Below the pieces are notes generated by a model. It searched no databases and was not told the origin of the DNA. It was given only the letters and a program-made list of their open reading frames with translations. From VFJZ01 sp046598415 (GTDB taxonomy: Bacteria; Actinomycetota; Thermoleophilia; Gaiellales; F1-60-MAGs149): a DNA stretch of 64,000 nucleotides. The stretch covers positions 1 to 64,000 of the forward strand of contig JBKJIG010000017.1 in NCBI GenBank assembly GCA_046598415.1, written 5' to 3'. Positions 50,890 through 58,903 of this stretch are shown here, in pieces; positions within the stretch are counted from its first letter, which is position 1, and every line of letters begins with the position of its first letter. A program made the translations under genes and the position numbers.

Positions 50890-51887
50890 GCGTCACCGAG
50901 GTCCTCGCCCGGGTCTCCGCGATCCAGACCCAGATCGCCGCGCTCGCGCCGGCACCGCCGGCCAGCACGGCGACGCAGGCCTTCGGCACCGTCCTCGACG
51001 GGCAGCTCGGCACGGAGGGCAGCGGCCGCACCACGTTCGGCGGCACGTCGCTGGGCACGCCGTCGCCGTACGACGCGATGATCAGGCAGGCCGCCGACGA
51101 GGCCGGCGTGCCGCCCGCGCTGGTGAAGGCCGTCGCCAAGGCCGAGTCGGACTTCAACCCGCAGGCCGGCTCGCCCGCCGGCGCGCAGGGCCTGATGCAG
51201 CTGATGCCCGGCACCGGCCGCGGCCTCGGCGTCACCGATCCATTCGACCCGATGCAGAGCCTGCGCGGTGGCGCCAAGTATCTGCGCGCGCAGCTCGACC
51301 GGTTCGGCGGCGACTACGAGAAGGCGATCGCCGCCTACAACGCCGGTCCGGGCGCCGTCCAGAAGTACGGCGGCATCCCGCCGTACGCCGAGACGCAGGC
51401 GTACGTGCCGAAGGTGATGGCGTACTTCCAGGAGTTCGGCGGCGCCACCGGCGGCACCGGATCGGCCCTTGGCGTCGAGTCGACCGACCCCGGCCGCCTG
51501 CTCTCGATCGCGGGCGGCGGCTCGGTCGGCAGCACCGTCGTCGCGAAGGGCCTCCAGCACCTCGGGACGCCCTACGTCTGGGGCGGCGCCAAGCCCGGCG
51601 GGTTCGACTGCTCGGGCCTGATCCAGTACCTGTACGGCCAGGAGGGCGTGCAGATCCCGCGCGTCTCGCAGGACCAGTTCCGGGCCGGGCGCTCGGTGCC
51701 GTCCGCGCAGATGCAGCCCGGCGATCTCGTGTTCTTCCAGAAGAACGGCGACGTCCACCACGCCGGTATCTACATGGGCGGCGGCAAGTTCCTGCACGCG
51801 CCCCACACCGGCGACGTCGTGAAGATCTCGTCCCTCTCCGAGCCGTACTACCGCGCCCAGTTCGCGGGCGCACGACGGTACGCGTGA
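50886..51887 (+). CDS. Lytic transglycosylase (SLT) - NlpC/P60 fusion in the flagellar operon
   Basis: A 333-residue protein with two wall-cutting domains. An SLT domain lies at about 60-175, with the catalytic Glu in AVAKAESDFNPQAGSPAGAQ, then GLMQLMPGT and AYNAGPGAV. A C-terminal NlpC/P60 cysteine peptidase lies at about 215-330, with the Cys in GGFDCSGLIQYLY and the His in DVHHAGIYMGGG. The N-terminal 55 residues show no obvious Sec signal. It sits where flgJ-type hydrolases are found and probably opens the peptidoglycan for the rod. It could be exported by the flagellar apparatus itself. Confidence 0.88.
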   Translation: MSVTEVLARVSAIQTQIAALAPAPPASTATQAFGTVLDGQLGTEGSGRTTFGGTSLGTPSPYDAMIRQAADEAGVPPALVKAVAKAESDFNPQAGSPAGAQGLMQLMPGTGRGLGVTDPFDPMQSLRGGAKYLRAQLDRFGGDYEKAIAAYNAGPGAVQKYGGIPPYAETQAYVPKVMAYFQEFGGATGGTGSALGVESTDPGRLLSIAGGGSVGSTVVAKGLQHLGTPYVWGGAKPGGFDCSGLIQYLYGQEGVQIPRVSQDQFRAGRSVPSAQMQPGDLVFFQKNGDVHHAGIYMGGGKFLHAPHTGDVVKISSLSEPYYRAQFAGARRYA

Positions 51888-51927
51888 GGCGACGGAAATC
51901 CCAACTGAACGAGAGGAGGTGAATCAC

Positions 51928-53292
51928 ATGGAACAGACCATCAGCACCACCGCCGCACCCGTCACGCCCGCCGTCACGGCGGTCGCGGGAGCCCTCGCCG
52001 TCACGACGAGCGCGTCCGGGTCCGGTGCGAACACCGACAGCGCGGCCCCGTTCAGCGCGCTGCTGGACGCCATTCGGGTCGGCGCTGCACCGGCTGCGGC
52101 CGAGGCGGCTCCGGCACCGGTGACGGGGGAGACGGAGGAGCACGCCGAGACGTCCGACCCGGACAGCGACGCGGCACCTCCCGCACCCACCGCCGCGGCG
52201 GCGACGATCGCCGTCACGGTCGCCACGCCGGCACCCATCATCGAGGCCCTGGCCGCCGCGCCGGCCTCGATCTGGGCGCACGCCCGGGGCACGAAGTCGG
52301 GCGAGGCCGCGACCTCACCCGTCATCACGGACGGGGTCGGAGCAGGCGAGGCCGCCGGCACCGCGCCGGGTGCGGTCGTCGCAGCGGCTCCGGCCGTCGC
52401 AGCACCCGCCACCGGGCCGGTGGCGGCGACGACACTGCCGACGGCAACCACACCGCCGACGGCAACCACACCGCCGGCGGCGACCACACTGCCGGACGGC
52501 GACGTCGATCCGGCGATCGTGCAGGCCGCGATCGCAGCGGCTGCCGAATCCGCACCGGCGAAGCCGGCCGCAGCTTCGGCGAAGCCCGTCGGCCGGACCG
52601 TCACCGCCGCCGTGCACGCGACGGCGGAGACCACCGAGACGGCAGAACCGCAGACGACCGCGGTCGAGCCGGCGACCGTGACCCCGGCCGCAGCGGCACC
52701 CGTGGCCGCACCGGCCGAGGCCGTGGCCCGCGAGGGCGGCCCGGCGGCGGCGAACGGCCACGGTGGGCGGCTCGACCTGCAGGTGCAGGGAACTGCGCCG
52801 GCCCGGCCGAGCACCGCCGAGGCGACGGTCGAGACACCCGTTCAGATCATCGACCGGGAGCGTGTCGAACGGCTCGTAGACGGGCTCGCAGCACGCCTGA
52901 GGGTGTCGCACGCCGCCGACGGCGCGCGTATCCGCATGCAGCTCGAACCCCGCGAGCTGGGCGAGGTCGTCGTCCGTCTCGAGATCCGGAACGGCTTGGC
53001 GCACGCCCACCTGATCGCCGAGTCGGCCGATGCCAAGAGCGCGCTGCAGGCGTCGCTCGCCGACCTCCGCAGCTCGCTCGCAGACCGCGGGCTCCAGCTC
53101 GACAGCGTCTCGATCCGCGTCGCGGGCGAGGGCGCATCGAACGCCCGTGAGCAGGCCGCCCAGTCACAGGGCGACCGGCGTCCCCGCGCCCCGCTGTCGT
53201 TCGGCCGCATCGACCAGGCCGGCTCGATCGCGGCCGCCACCGACCAGATCGACCGCGCCCGCGAGGGCCAGGCCGTCTGGATGCTCGCCTAG
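51928..53292 (+). CDS. fliK: Flagellar hook-length control protein FliK
   Basis: A 454-residue protein with a long low-complexity Ala/Pro/Thr region (about 1-290), including an 18-bp tandem repeat, and a C-terminal hook-length-control domain (about 325-410). The latter contains IRMQLEPRELGEVVVRLEI and the following ALQASLADLRSSLADRGLQL. It measures hook length and switches export specificity. The ATG at 51928 is favoured over GTG 51919 because AGGAGG at 51912-51917 is ten bases before it. Confidence 0.88.
   Translation: MEQTISTTAAPVTPAVTAVAGALAVTTSASGSGANTDSAAPFSALLDAIRVGAAPAAAEAAPAPVTGETEEHAETSDPDSDAAPPAPTAAAATIAVTVATPAPIIEALAAAPASIWAHARGTKSGEAATSPVITDGVGAGEAAGTAPGAVVAAAPAVAAPATGPVAATTLPTATTPPTATTPPAATTLPDGDVDPAIVQAAIAAAAESAPAKPAAASAKPVGRTVTAAVHATAETTETAEPQTTAVEPATVTPAAAAPVAAPAEAVAREGGPAAANGHGGRLDLQVQGTAPARPSTAEATVETPVQIIDRERVERLVDGLAARLRVSHAADGARIRMQLEPRELGEVVVRLEIRNGLAHAHLIAESADAKSALQASLADLRSSLADRGLQLDSVSIRVAGEGASNAREQAAQSQGDRRPRAPLSFGRIDQAGSIAAATDQIDRAREGQAVWMLA
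52438..52491 (+). repeat. 18-bp tandem repeat within fliK
   Basis: Three units of 18 bases. The first two are identical (CCGACGGCAACCACACCG) and the third is diverged. They encode a PTATTP-type hexapeptide in the disordered ruler part of FliK, where length changes would be tolerated. Confidence 0.8.
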
Positions 53293-53340
53293 TGCGAGCC
53301 AACCCATCACAACGCACGACACCTCGAGGAGGTGAACCAC

Positions 53341-53760
53341 ATGACAGACGCGATCACCAGTTCGGGCACGATCTTCGGCGCCTCCGGCACCGGCGGCTCC
53401 GTGAACCGGATCGACTCCGGCGGCTCGATGGGCCAGGACACGTTCCTGAAGCTCCTGATGGCCCAGATGACGCATCAGGACCCCATGCAGCCGACCGACT
53501 CGGCGCAGATGCTCAGCCAGCTCGCACAGTTCGCGAACGTCGAGGGCATCAACAAGCTGAACAAGCAGACGACCGCGCTGAACCTCGGTCAGGACTTCTC
53601 CGGTTCCGTGGCGATGATCGGTAGGACCGTCACGTGGCTCGACGACAAGGGCGTGCCCCACTCGGGCATCGTCGACGGCGTCAAGCCCAGTCCCAGCGGC
53701 GCCCTGCTCATGATCGGCGCCGAGGAGATCCCCTCCGGCTTCGTCCTGAAGGTGCAGTAG
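53341..53760 (+). CDS. flgD: Flagellar hook capping protein FlgD
   Basis: A 139-residue, short form of FlgD. The N-terminal FlgD signature MGQDTFLKLLMAQMTHQDPMQP and QMLSQLAQFANVEGINKL are clear, and the tail MIGRTVTWLDDKG...VDGVKPSPSGALLMIG matches the FlgD_ig boundary region. It caps the growing hook. It carries only the N-terminal domain and a small beta part. The ATG at 53341 follows the sequence AGGAGGTGAACCAC, nearly the same as before fliK. Confidence 0.93.
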   Translation: MTDAITSSGTIFGASGTGGSVNRIDSGGSMGQDTFLKLLMAQMTHQDPMQPTDSAQMLSQLAQFANVEGINKLNKQTTALNLGQDFSGSVAMIGRTVTWLDDKGVPHSGIVDGVKPSPSGALLMIGAEEIPSGFVLKVQ

Positions 53761-54138
53761 GTGGATCCCCGCCTCTCACCCGTTTCCCGCGCCGGCGGTC
53801 TGACGCCGGTCGAGGGCACGCGCCCGGCTGCAAGGCCGGCGTCCGCCGACGGCCCCAGCTTCGCCGAGTCCCTCGGTGGAGAGCTCGGGATCCGCTTCTC
53901 GGCGCACGCCCAGGCCCGCCTGGAGAGCCGCGGCGTCTCGTTCGACTCGGGCCAGATGGCCCGCCTCCAGTCCGGGGTCGACGCCGCTGCCGCCAAGGGC
54001 AGCCGCGAGGCGCTCGTGCTGCTCGACTCGGTGGCCATGGTGGTCGCCGTCCGCAACCGCACCGTCGTCACGGCCCTGCCGCACGACGAGTCCGGTCCCG
54101 CCGTGTTCACCAACATCGACTCGGCAGTCATCACCTAA
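53761..54138 (+). CDS. Flagellar operon protein (TIGR02530-like)
   Basis: A 125-residue protein found typically between flgD and flgE in Gram-positive flagellar operons. The core IRFSAHAQARLESRGVSFDSG, then LQSGVDAAAAKGSREALVLLDSVAMVVAVRNRTVVTA is characteristic of this family. The N-terminus is disordered. The function is not well established; a hook-assembly role is inferred from gene order. GTG start directly after the flgD stop. Confidence 0.8.
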   Translation: MDPRLSPVSRAGGLTPVEGTRPAARPASADGPSFAESLGGELGIRFSAHAQARLESRGVSFDSGQMARLQSGVDAAAAKGSREALVLLDSVAMVVAVRNRTVVTALPHDESGPAVFTNIDSAVIT

Positions 54139-54230
54139 CCCGACCCATCTACCGGCTGGACCGCGACGGCACTGTCGTCCGGGCGCCGCAGGGACCCGCC
54201 CGAAGCGCGGGCCCCTCCAGGAGAACCCCA

Positions 54231-55136
54231 ATGCTCCGCTCCATGTTCACCGCCATCGGCGGTCTTCGGAACCACCAGGTCATGCTCGACGTCACCGCGA
54301 ACAACATCGCGAACGTGAACACCGTCGGCTACAAGTCCCAGCGCGTCGCGTTCGAGTCCATGATGGCCCAGGTCATGCGCGGCGCCGCGGCGCCCGTCCC
54401 GGGCACCATCGGCGGCTCCGGCCCGACCGAGGTCGGCCTCGGCATGACGCTCAACTCGATCGGCTCGATCATGACCCAGGGCTCGCTGCAGACGACCGGT
54501 CAGTGGTCGGACATCGGCCTCAACGGCGACGGCTACTTCATGGTCGGCAGCGCCCTCGACAGCGCCGACCTCGTGCAGGGAACGAGCCAGATCCAGTTCA
54601 CGAGGGCGGGCAACTTCACCGTCGACAAGGACGGCTACCTGGCCGACCAGCACGGCAACTTCGTGCTCGGCCTGCAGGCCACGCCGCCACCGCAGACGCC
54701 GCCCGTCACGTTCGGCACGTCGCTCGGCGCGCTGAAGCTGCCGAGCGGCGCCTCGAGCGTGTCGATCGACCAGAACGGCGTCATGTCGTACGACCTGAAC
54801 GGCCGCCAGATCCTCGGCAAGCTGCAGCTGGCGAAGTTCCCGAACCCCGCCGGCCTGTCGCGCGTCGGGGCGAACAACCTCGAGGACTCCCCGAACTCCG
54901 GCATCTTCGATCCGGCCGACTCGACCGGCACCACGAACGGCGGCAACGTCCTCTGGGGCGACGCGAACACGCAGGGCCTCGGATCGATGGCGTCGGGCGC
55001 GCTCGAGATGTCGAACGTCGACCTGGCGCTCGAGTTCACCAACATGATCGTCGCGCAGCGTGGCTTCCAGGCCAACACCCGCGTCATCACCACGTCCGAC
55101 GAGGTCCTGCAGGAGCTCGTCAACCTGAAGCGCTGA
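54231..55136 (+). CDS. flgE: Flagellar hook protein FlgE
   Basis: A 301-residue hook/rod-type protein. The N-terminus MLRSMFTAIGGLRNHQVMLD leads into the shared motif VTANNIANVNTVGYKSQR, and the C-terminus ends SNVDLALEFTNMIVAQRGFQANTR, as in FlgE. It is short for a hook protein (many are 400 or more) because the central surface domain is small. Position after flgD and the TIGR02530-like gene favours FlgE over FlgF/FlgG. The ATG has AGGAG upstream. Confidence 0.88.
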   Translation: MLRSMFTAIGGLRNHQVMLDVTANNIANVNTVGYKSQRVAFESMMAQVMRGAAAPVPGTIGGSGPTEVGLGMTLNSIGSIMTQGSLQTTGQWSDIGLNGDGYFMVGSALDSADLVQGTSQIQFTRAGNFTVDKDGYLADQHGNFVLGLQATPPPQTPPVTFGTSLGALKLPSGASSVSIDQNGVMSYDLNGRQILGKLQLAKFPNPAGLSRVGANNLEDSPNSGIFDPADSTGTTNGGNVLWGDANTQGLGSMASGALEMSNVDLALEFTNMIVAQRGFQANTRVITTSDEVLQELVNLKR

Positions 55137-55304
55137 TAGGTGGCGCTGAGCGCCCTGATGCTCGCGCTGTCCAACTCCCGTCGCCGTGTTCTGGCGGCGG
55201 GAGAGCGCCCGCCCGTGGCCGAGCTGGCCCGGGCGCGGCGCACGGCGCTGCACCTTCGTCCAGATGTCCGAGACCGCCTCGTCAGGCGGGAGGAGAACGA
55301 CGCC

Positions 55305-55514
55305 ATGATCAAGCTCCACCACGGGCGCGATCGCAAGGAGATCTGGGTCAACGCCGACCTGATCGAGACGGTCGAGGCGACGCCCGACACCGTGCTCAAG
55401 CTGACCACGGATCGTCGCATGCTCGTGTCGGAGACGCCGGAGGAGATCGCGGCGCTCGTGCTCGAGCACAAGCGGCTGGCGCAAAGTCGCCCTCACGTTC
55501 TCACCAATCGTTGA
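55305..55514 (+). CDS. flbD: FlbD/SwrD family flagellar protein
   Basis: A 69-residue protein, MIKLHHGRDRKEIWVNADLIETVE..., matching the short FlbD/SwrD family that follows flgE in many flagellar operons; in Bacillus SwrD raises motor torque. GGGAGGAG precedes the ATG. A longer in-frame reading to a GTG at 55140 is possible but adds a non-conserved extension. The 165 bases between flgE and this start hold a GC-rich hairpin (around 55176-55201) and nothing else I recognise. Confidence 0.85.
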   Translation: MIKLHHGRDRKEIWVNADLIETVEATPDTVLKLTTDRRMLVSETPEEIAALVLEHKRLAQSRPHVLTNR

Positions 55515-55564
55515 CGATAGAACGCAAGTGCGTACTACTACCCCGAACGGGTGACTAGCTAACC

Positions 55565-56377
55565 GTGGATCCTGGAACCATCATCGGCCTGCTGCTCGGC
55601 GTCATCGCCGTGTTCGCAGCGCTCTTCATGGAGGGAGGCAACCCCGCCGCCTTCCTCATCCCGTCGCCGATCATCCTCGTGATCTTCGGGACGCTCGGCG
55701 TCTGCATGGCGTCGACCGGCCTGAAGGCGACGCTGCGGATCCCGAAGCTCTGGATCAAGGCGATGACCGGCACCCCACCGGACCGCCCCGAGGCGATCAA
55801 GACGCTCGTCCGGATGGCCGAGCGCGCCCGCCGCGAGGGCCTGCTGGCCCTGGAAGAGGAGGCGCAGGGCGTCGACGACCCGTTCCTGTCCAAGGGTCTG
55901 CGCCTGGTCGTCGACGGCACCGACCCGGAGCTGGTCAAGGACATCCTCGACCTCGACGTCGAGTCGATGGCCGGCCGCCACCACGAGAACGCCGCGCTGT
56001 TCACGCACGCCTCGGGCTTCGCGCCCACGATCGGCATCATCGGGACGGTGATGGGGCTGGTGCACGTCCTCGAGAACCTCTCGAACCCGGCGGCCCTCGG
56101 CCCGTCCATCGCCGCCGCCTTCATCGCCACCTTCCTCGGCGTCGCGTCCGCGAACCTCTGCTACCTGCCCGTGGCCAACAAGCTCAAGGAGCTGTCGACC
56201 CACGAGGCGGATGCGCGGACGATGATGATCGAGGGCATCCTCTCGATCCAGGCCGGTGACAACCCGCGCATCGTCGAGGAGAAGCTGAAGACCTTCCTGG
56301 AGCCCGGAGAGCGCAAGCACTTCGAGGAGGACGACTCGAGCGCGGGCGGCGGCAGCGCGGAGCGGCAGGCGGCGTAG
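55565..56377 (+). CDS. motA: Flagellar motor stator protein MotA
   Basis: A 270-residue four-helix stator subunit. MotA motifs GFAPTIGIIGTVMGLVHVLEN and AAAFIATFLGVASANLCYLP are in helices 3-4, and the cytosolic loop carries the charged residues that contact FliG. With MotB it conducts ions to drive rotation. GTG start. motB overlaps by one base (TAGTG). Confidence 0.94.
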   Translation: MDPGTIIGLLLGVIAVFAALFMEGGNPAAFLIPSPIILVIFGTLGVCMASTGLKATLRIPKLWIKAMTGTPPDRPEAIKTLVRMAERARREGLLALEEEAQGVDDPFLSKGLRLVVDGTDPELVKDILDLDVESMAGRHHENAALFTHASGFAPTIGIIGTVMGLVHVLENLSNPAALGPSIAAAFIATFLGVASANLCYLPVANKLKELSTHEADARTMMIEGILSIQAGDNPRIVEEKLKTFLEPGERKHFEEDDSSAGGGSAERQAA

Positions 56378-57303
56378 TGGCACGGAAGCGGGCGCACGAG
56401 CACGCCGACGAGCGCTGGCTCTTGACCTACGCCGACATGATCACGCTGCTGATGGCGCTGTTCATGGTGATGTTCTCGATGGCGGTGGTGAACAAGGGCA
56501 AGTTCGACGAGCTGGCGAAGTCGCTGCGCGAGAGCTTCGCCGGGCCGCTGGAGCGCGGCGGGTCGTCGATCCTGAACGTCGGCACGCCGAATCCCACCGC
56601 CCAGGCGAACTCCGAGCTCAGCTCGCCGCCGAATCCGATCCAGGCGAGCAACGACAAGCTCGTCAGGGAGCGCCTGCAGCGCCAGCTGCGCACGGCGCAG
56701 GCGGCGGTTGCCGCGAAGGGCCGCGAGGCCGCCCAGGCCCACGATCTCGAGGTCGCCAAGGCCGCCGTCGACGCCAAGATCCACGAACTGCACCTCGAGG
56801 ACAAGGTCAAGACGGAGATCACCTCGAGGGGCCTCGTGATCCGCCTGATCACCGACAAGGTGCTGTTCGACATCGGGTCGTCGACGATCCGGCCCGAGGC
56901 GAGCCCGCTCCTGACCGCGGTGGCCCGGGTCGTGAACGGCATCGGCACGAACCCGATCCGCGTCTCCGGGCACACCGACGCGATCCCGTTCGCGGACGAC
57001 CCGCACGGCAACGACCGCCTCTCCGGCGACCGCGCCCAGGCCGTCCTGTACTTCCTGCAGGACCACGGCTTCGACGTCCATCGCCACCGCGACACCGCGT
57101 ACCAGGGCTTCGGGTCGCTCGACCCGCTGGTGCCCAACGATCCGGCCACCGGCGCCGGCCCGCGCAACCGTCGCGTCGAGGTGATCGTCCAGCGCATCAA
57201 CTACCTGAAGGCGGCCGAGCGCGAGGCGCAGGGGCCACTCGGGTCGCTGCCGGCGGGCGCCGCCGTAGATGTCGGAACCGTCGTCCCTAAGATCACGCCG
57301 TGA
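56377..57303 (+). CDS. motB: Flagellar motor stator protein MotB
   Basis: A 308-residue MotB with one N-terminal membrane helix containing the ion-binding Asp in RWLLTYADMITLLMALFMVM, a plug/linker, and an OmpA-like peptidoglycan-binding domain (about 165-285) with VSGHTDAIPF and NRRVEVIV. It anchors the stator to the wall. A sigma-28-like promoter for fliL overlaps its final codons. Confidence 0.94.
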   Translation: MARKRAHEHADERWLLTYADMITLLMALFMVMFSMAVVNKGKFDELAKSLRESFAGPLERGGSSILNVGTPNPTAQANSELSSPPNPIQASNDKLVRERLQRQLRTAQAAVAAKGREAAQAHDLEVAKAAVDAKIHELHLEDKVKTEITSRGLVIRLITDKVLFDIGSSTIRPEASPLLTAVARVVNGIGTNPIRVSGHTDAIPFADDPHGNDRLSGDRAQAVLYFLQDHGFDVHRHRDTAYQGFGSLDPLVPNDPATGAGPRNRRVEVIVQRINYLKAAEREAQGPLGSLPAGAAVDVGTVVPKITP

Positions 57304-57314
57304 TCTGCCGATAT
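57288..57314 (+). promoter_or_regulatory. Sigma-28-like promoter upstream of fliL
   Basis: TAAG (57288-57291), 15 bases, then GCCGATAT (57307-57314). The -10 matches the sigma-28/sigma-D consensus in full and the -35 differs by one base. The start of transcription would be near 57321, 16 bases before the fliL ATG. Confidence 0.7.
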
Positions 57315-57336
57315 ACGCCGTGAAAGCGATACGACC

Positions 57337-57861
57337 ATGATCAAGAAGCTTCTCCCAGTAGTGCTCGGACTGATGCTCGCCGGTGGCGGGTTCTTCGCGT
57401 ACACCACGTTCTTCAGCGGCGGCGGCCCGACCGAGACGCCCGTCCAGGCGCAGACCAAGGCCCTCAAACTCGACGCCACCGACAAGAAGAAGCGGCTCAA
57501 GGACAAGATTGACGGCCCGATCGTCTCGCTCGGCGACCCGTTCGTGGTGAACCTGTCCGATCCAGGGCTGTCCGCGTTCGCGAAGCTCGACGTGTCCGTG
57601 CTGGTCGACACCGGCTCGCCGCTCGAGGCAGCGGCGGCCGAGGGCGCCGCCGAGGCTCCGAAGCTCGAGGAGTGGACCGAGATCCGCGACCTCGTGCTCG
57701 ACGTGATCAACTCGCACTCCTCCGAGGAGCTGGCGAAGGCCGAAGGCCGCACGCAGGCCAAGGAGGAGATCATCAAGGCGATCAACGAGCAGACGCGCAA
57801 GACCGTCGCGCTCGAGGTGTTCTTCCCGACCTTCGCGATCCAGGCGCAGCCGCAGAGCTGA
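57337..57861 (+). CDS. fliL: Flagellar basal body-associated protein FliL
   Basis: A 174-residue protein with an N-terminal membrane helix (6-28, MLAGGGFFAYTTFFSGG) and a periplasmic-type domain, matching FliL in PFVVNLSDPGLSAFAKLDVSVLV and the C-terminal pattern. FliL surrounds the stator and supports torque. It overlaps fliN by one base. Confidence 0.9.
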   Translation: MIKKLLPVVLGLMLAGGGFFAYTTFFSGGGPTETPVQAQTKALKLDATDKKKRLKDKIDGPIVSLGDPFVVNLSDPGLSAFAKLDVSVLVDTGSPLEAAAAEGAAEAPKLEEWTEIRDLVLDVINSHSSEELAKAEGRTQAKEEIIKAINEQTRKTVALEVFFPTFAIQAQPQS

Positions 57862-58394
57862 TGGCAGACGAACTCGACCCCGCCGAGATCGACGCGCTGA
57901 TCGCGCAGCAGGCCGCCGAGGCCGCGGCCGACGACGCCGAGATCGCGGCTGCGATCGTCACCGAGGAGGAACCGGAGGACGCGCCGACGGAGGCGCCGTT
58001 CTCGGCCGAGGACATCGCCGAGCTGATCGCGCAGGAGTCGAACCACGCGCGGGTGCCGGCCGTGCACGAGCCGCTGATCGAGCAGGTCTCGTTCACCGAC
58101 CTGCCGCCGGTCCACGCACCGATCGATCAGCTGGCCGACATCGACCTGCTGCTCGACGTGCCGCTGCAGATCACCGTCGAGCTGGGGCAGGCCAAGCGCA
58201 CCATCCGCGAGCTGCTCGAGCTCGGGCAGGGCTCGATCCTGCACCTCACGCGCCACGCCGGTGAGCCGGTGGACGTGCTGGTCAACGGCCAGCACATCGC
58301 GCGCGGCGAGGTGGTCGTGATCGACGAGAATTTCGGTATCCGCGTCACCGAGGTCGTGTCGCCCGCCGATCGCCTGCGGACGATGGCCGCGTGA
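57861..58394 (+). CDS. fliN: Flagellar motor switch protein FliN with FliM-like N-terminal motifs
   Basis: A 177-residue FliN. The C-terminal SpoA/FliN domain (about 95-172) has LLDVPLQITVELGQAKRTIRELLEL and VDVLVNGQHIARGEVVVIDENFGIRVTE. The N-terminal acidic region carries two copies of a FliM-type CheY-binding peptide: LDPAEIDALIAQ (5-16) and FSAEDIAELIAQ (47-58). Plain FliN proteins do not have these; they are features of FliM/FliY. No fliM is in the window, so this protein may take part of its role. It overlaps fliL and fliO. Confidence 0.92.
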   Translation: MADELDPAEIDALIAQQAAEAAADDAEIAAAIVTEEEPEDAPTEAPFSAEDIAELIAQESNHARVPAVHEPLIEQVSFTDLPPVHAPIDQLADIDLLLDVPLQITVELGQAKRTIRELLELGQGSILHLTRHAGEPVDVLVNGQHIARGEVVVIDENFGIRVTEVVSPADRLRTMAA

Positions 58395-58903
58395 TCCGTC
58401 CGCTGCGGGCGCTGACGGCCGGCCTGCTGGGCCTGCTGCTGCTCGCGCCCGGCGCTTTGGCGGTCGAACCGGGCGACGTCGGCACGCTCACCGCCGGCGG
58501 GCCCGAGACGACGACCGTTCCCTCCACCGGCGTCGCCGACCTGGGGCGGGTGCTGATCGGGCTGGTCCTGGTGGTGCTCGTGATCGGCGTGCTCTACGCC
58601 GGCATGAAGCGCGCGCAGCGGGGCAAGCAGCCCGGCGGCCGCGCGTCGGGAACCGTCAAGGTGGTCGAGACGACGCAGCTCGGTCCGGGCCGCAGCCTGC
58701 ACCTGGTCCACATCGGCGATCGCGTGCTGCTGGTCGGCGCCACCGACCACGGCATCTCGTTGCTGCAGGGCTACGGCCACGAGGAGGCCCTGCACGAGGG
58801 CCTGCTCGAGGAGCGGGAGGCGGACATCGCGCTGCTGCCCGCCGTGCGCGAGGTACAGGCGAAGACGTTCGTCGAGTCGCTGCGCGAGCGGACGATCAGA
58901 TAG
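58391..58903 (+). CDS. fliO: Flagellar biosynthesis protein FliO
   Basis: A 170-residue protein with an N-terminal signal-like helix, then a second membrane helix (about 53-72, LGRVLIGLVLVVLVIGVLYA), and a cytoplasmic tail with the FliO pattern VKVVETTQLGPGRSLHLVHIGDRVLLVGAT. FliO aids assembly of FliP in the export gate. The usual next gene fliP is not present; instead the convergent heme o synthase gene overlaps its end by eight bases. Confidence 0.88.
   Translation: MIRPLRALTAGLLGLLLLAPGALAVEPGDVGTLTAGGPETTTVPSTGVADLGRVLIGLVLVVLVIGVLYAGMKRAQRGKQPGGRASGTVKVVETTQLGPGRSLHLVHIGDRVLLVGATDHGISLLQGYGHEEALHEGLLEEREADIALLPAVREVQAKTFVESLRERTIR

Noticed and set aside
52438..52491. CRISPR-like array from the 18-bp repeats
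   Set aside because: The units are directly adjacent with no spacers, are in frame within fliK and encode a Pro/Thr repeat.
55140..55304. Longer N-terminus for the FlbD-like protein starting at GTG 55140
   Set aside because: The added 55 residues are not family-like, the conserved protein starts at the ATG at 55305 with a strong ribosome site, and the stretch holds a hairpin.
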